The notes under the pieces: generated by a model
The model's database searches: none
The model's input: the letters and a program-made list of their open reading frames with translations, nothing else
What the model was told of the DNA's origin: nothing
Part shown: one piece after another, positions 61,756-64,000 of the stretch
How the letters are laid out: the number at the start of each line of letters is the position of its first letter
Numbering within the stretch: the stretch's first letter is position 1
Position numbers and translations under genes: made by a program
Source: Hyphomicrobium sp. CS1GBMeth3
Lineage (GTDB): Bacteria; Pseudomonadota; Alphaproteobacteria; Rhizobiales; Hyphomicrobiaceae
Direction of reading: 5' to 3'
DNA: 64,000 bases
Assembly: GCF_900117455.1 (NCBI RefSeq)
Contig: NZ_FPHO01000002.1
Location: 62,001 to 126,000, forward strand

Positions 61756-62436
61756 TTACGCGGCGTCGGCGACCTTCTGCAGCGTGGCCGTATCGATGAT
61801 GCGCAATCCGGACGGCGTCTCGCGTACGGCGCCTTCCTTCTTCAGGAGAAGAAGCGCCGCACCGAGCTTCTCGATGCTCATGTTGAGCTGCTCGGCGACG
61901 AAGCCCGCCGTGATGTCGTCGGAGATCTCTCTGGGATCGCGTCCCTCGGGCGTGTTCATGGCGGACAGCGCGAGCAGGAAGTTCGCGACGCGTGCCGCGG
62001 CCGGGACGTGTCCTGGACCGCTCAGCGACTTGTCGCGAAGGTGCTCGAACTCGCGCTCGACCGCGGACGCGAGCCGGAAGGAAAGACGATCGTCCCGATC
62101 ACTCGCGGACTCGAACTCCTCGTCGGAGACAAGGCTTACGACGGTGTCCACCATCGCCTGTGCGGTGCTGACGTGATAGCTCAGGTGGCCGAGGCCAACG
62201 ATGTCGCCGGGAAACGCGAACTCGATGACGTCATGGCGCCCGTCGGACCACAGCATGTAATGGCAGAGAGCGCCGCTCTCGATGCGATAGAGCGTGCGCC
62301 GATCTCCAGGCTGAAAAAGCGTGGCGCCGGTCGCGACGTTCTGGAGCACAAGGCCGGCGTCTGGAGATGCGAAAAACGGTTTCCCGTTTTGGGTTCCGGC
62401 GTGCTCAAAATTTTCGGGCTGGCAAACAATCGCCAT
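61756..62436 (-). CDS. Crp/Fnr-family transcriptional regulator
   Basis: 226 residues, ATG at 62436. N-terminal cyclic-nucleotide/effector fold: GATLFQPGDRRTLYRIESGA, then LWSDGRHDVIEFAFPGDIVG. A dimer helix follows, then a C-terminal HTH_Crp domain: DDITAGFVAEQLNMSIEKLG and AVRETPSGLRIID. The Cys residues needed for an Fe-S cluster as in Fnr are not present in the usual N-terminal pattern (only one near residue 5), so it is more like FixK or another Crp-type protein. Effector unknown. It ends 15 bases from the convergent GT41 fusion gene. Confidence 0.85.
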   Translation of the reverse strand: MAIVCQPENFEHAGTQNGKPFFASPDAGLVLQNVATGATLFQPGDRRTLYRIESGALCHYMLWSDGRHDVIEFAFPGDIVGLGHLSYHVSTAQAMVDTVVSLVSDEEFESASDRDDRLSFRLASAVEREFEHLRDKSLSGPGHVPAAARVANFLLALSAMNTPEGRDPREISDDITAGFVAEQLNMSIEKLGAALLLLKKEGAVRETPSGLRIIDTATLQKVADAA

Positions 62437-62827
62437 AACGCATTACTCCGAAAAGGTGCCCTGATGTAGTTTTCCTTCTTGTCGTAATCAAGTCATATTT
62501 TTATTAGCGACCAATGACTAAGGGGTGGTTTCTAACCCTAGAACTATGCGCAAGCTCGTCTGTTCCCTGGGGAACTCTCGAATGTGTCGATGCGACGATT
62601 TCGATCAGTGTGAAGATGGTCGCAGGATGCGCCCTTCTCGTCCGAAACACTGCCGATGAACGCTGTTTGTCCACGGATTTCTCCGCAGACGCAACGTGCC
62701 TGCTGCTTCGTCAGATCGTAAAAGGTCAGCGTTTCTAAATCGTAAGCGGTCAGAGCCCGGTTGTCATAGGTGCCCTAGGGAAAATGCCGGGGGTTGTCCG
62801 AAATCGGCTCTGGCTTTGTGGTCAGCA
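62437..62827. other. Intergenic region between the Crp/Fnr and UspA genes
   Basis: About 390 bases without a supported gene. It should carry the promoter of the minus-strand regulator. TTGTCGTAATCAA near 62484 is a poor match to an Fnr/FixK box. No terminator or RNA recognised. Confidence 0.4.
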
Positions 62828-63265
62828 TCACCTGCAGACAAGCACCGGAACCGAGCTGCTGGTCAGAACCTTCGTTGCCTGGCTGCCGAGCAGGATGCGC
62901 ATCAGGCCGCGTCGGCCGTGCGAGGCCATCACGATCAGGTCGCAGGCGTGTTTCTCCGCCGCCTCGATGATGCCCTCGGCCGGGAACTGATCCCGCACGT
63001 GCTGGGTCGCGCAAGGGACGCCCGCTGCCTTGGCCTCGTCGGCGACGGCAGCCAAAATCTTGTTGGCGTTGACGGCGACGCTTTCCTCGTACTCCGTGAT
63101 CGGGAAGGCCATGGCAACTTCGCCCGGCGCAACCGCGGCCCACGGCTCGGTGACGGTGATAGCCGTCACTTTGGCTCCCAGGGCTTTGGCGATCTCCAGT
63201 CCTTGGGCCACCGCCTTGTGGGCGAGCTCCGAGCCGTCCGTCGCAATCAGGATATGCTTGAACAT
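62828..63265 (-). CDS. Universal stress protein, UspA family
   Basis: 145 residues, ATG at 63265. A single Usp domain: MFKHILIATDGSELAHKAVA at the start, a VTEPWAAVAP loop and the nucleotide-binding end GRRGLMRILLGSQATKVLTS, matching the ATP-binding G-2x-G-9x-G(S/T) pattern. VLVCR closes the fold. Such proteins aid survival of stress and often bind ATP. It is transcribed away from the Thr tRNA gene. Neighbouring Crp/Fnr control is possible, as usp genes are often under FixK/Fnr-type regulators, but no site is clear. Confidence 0.9.
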   Translation of the reverse strand: MFKHILIATDGSELAHKAVAQGLEIAKALGAKVTAITVTEPWAAVAPGEVAMAFPITEYEESVAVNANKILAAVADEAKAAGVPCATQHVRDQFPAEGIIEAAEKHACDLIVMASHGRRGLMRILLGSQATKVLTSSSVPVLVCR

Positions 63266-63504
63266 GCGCTGCCGTCCTCCTCGATTGGAGATAAATTTAG
63301 ACCATCAGGCATGCGACGTCCGTTGATACCGATCAACGGTGGTTGGGGCTTGCGGGTGCCGTTGATTTTCGCTTAAGCGAGGTTGCTCTTGGCGCCTGGG
63401 TCGGGTAGATGAACGCAGCGCGCGGGCGGGAGGCTTTCCGGCCCTCGTGACGGTGCCGCTGTCAAACAGCCTAAGGCGCTAAAATCAAAGCATATTCTAG
63501 GTTC

Positions 63505-63579
<75 letters not shown>

Positions 63580-63633
63580 GAATCCCCCTTACAATCAGGT
63601 TCCTCGGTCGACCGCGGCTCTCGCAGAAAAAAC

Positions 63634-63657
63634 CCGGGGCGTGGAGAGGCGCCCCGG
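63634..63657 (-). terminator. Rho-independent terminator of the small exported protein gene
   Basis: CCGGGGCG (63634-63641) and CGCCCCGG (63650-63657) pair perfectly over an 8-base loop. On the minus strand the stem is followed by GTTTTTTC, a run of six T. It is about 54 bases past the stop at 63711. Confidence 0.85.
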
Positions 63658-63710
63658 CTTGGGTTTGCCCGTGCGTGGGCCGGGCTTGGAAATTCTCGAG
63701 ATGTTGCCCG

Positions 63711-63980
63711 TCAGCGGGCGGCGAGCTTCTTCTCGATGGCAGATTTCGGAACCTCGCCGGCGGCGACGAGGGCGTTGATGCAACGGGAGGAGAGGTTCTT
63801 GCCGACGGCGCGCATGCACTTGCGCACGCCGGGGCTGTCGGGGTCGTGCTGGCTGCAGTGGGCGTAGTAGTCGGAGGCGCAGGCCATCTTGACCGAGAGG
63901 CTGACGGCGCCGGCCTCGGTGGCAACGGCGGTGGCACACAAGGCTGCGGTGGCTGCGAGGATGGTGCGGATCGGGGTCAT
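63711..63980 (-). CDS. Small Cys-containing exported protein, 89 aa
   Basis: Start ATG at 63980 (MTPIRTILAATAALC), with GGAGAGAG upstream. A Sec signal peptide with a cut near TEAGA leads to a ~65-residue mature protein with four Cys (KMACASDYYAHCSQHD, RKCMRAVGKNLSSRCINALV), probably two disulfides, and a basic end. A strong terminator follows. Similar small Cys-rich secreted proteins are conserved in Hyphomicrobiales but I know no function for them. An upstream ATG at 63995 would give an additional five residues. Confidence 0.7.
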   Translation of the reverse strand: MTPIRTILAATAALCATAVATEAGAVSLSVKMACASDYYAHCSQHDPDSPGVRKCMRAVGKNLSSRCINALVAAGEVPKSAIEKKLAAR

Positions 63981-64000
63981 GGCTCTCTCCATCAATCTGG

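Noticed and set aside
62475-62495. Possible Fnr/FixK box upstream of the Crp/Fnr gene
   Set aside because: TTGTCGTAATCAA has one half-site matching and the wrong spacing; too weak to call.
62514-62738. Plus-strand frame of 74 codons between the Crp and UspA genes
   Set aside because: No similarity, no ribosome-binding site, and protein-like composition is poor.

Overview
The window is GC-rich, tightly packed bacterial DNA from an alphaproteobacterium. The order Hyphomicrobiales is likely and Hyphomicrobiaceae or a relative is possible; this is an inference from gene content and codon use. Supporting features are a FecR/CHASE2-cyclase pair, a gcvTHP operon behind a tandem glycine riboswitch, class I PhaC, GlpX, TadE-like pilus proteins and frequent ATGA start/stop overlaps. 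There are two tRNA genes (Glu-TTC, Thr-GGT) and no rRNA, CRISPR array or transposase.

1-15438 is the tail and lysis half of a siphovirus-type prophage. It begins inside a gp10-like head-tail gene. Then come a DUF3168-like protein, tail tube, a tail assembly chaperone with a probable -1 frameshift (GGGAAAT), tape measure, baseplate/tail-tip proteins, a large tail hub, fibre-like proteins, an antisense methyltransferase 'moron', and a lysis module (M15 endolysin, nested Rz/Rz1-type spanins, holin candidate). It ends at a 58-base copy of the 3' end of tRNA-Leu(GAG), which I read as the distal attachment site. Head genes, integrase and the intact tRNA would lie to the left, outside the window.

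15637-37111 is ordinary chromosome: two TadE-like proteins, a TetR regulator, a YdjM-like membrane protein, a CDF metal exporter, FecR facing a CHASE2 adenylate cyclase, RimO, a ParA-like ATPase with a small partner and a palindrome just before its start, a Tat-exported NADP-binding protein, PHA synthase, an aminotransferase followed by Hom and GlpX, RecJ and tRNA-Glu. 37360-44251 holds a small OB-like protein, gcvT-gcvH-gcvP (minus strand, glycine riboswitch) and a YbdK-type carboxylate-amine ligase.

44729-61740 is a 17 kb surface-glycan locus: a winged-helix/Rossmann regulator with a dyad next to its start, a Wzx-like flippase, a methyltransferase, three single-domain glycosyltransferases, a two-domain GT2, a methyltransferase/coiled-coil protein, a giant GT2-RgpF-GT2 protein, and a TPR/O-GlcNAc-transferase/methyltransferase fusion. 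The coiled-coil protein carries three repeats spaced exactly 56 residues (eight heptads) apart. It also shares a terminal module with the neighbouring giant glycosyltransferase. This looks like a WbdD-style chain-length ruler with its own docking module and is the best candidate here for an undescribed system.

61756-64000 holds a Crp/Fnr regulator, a universal stress protein, tRNA-Thr and a small Cys-containing exported protein.
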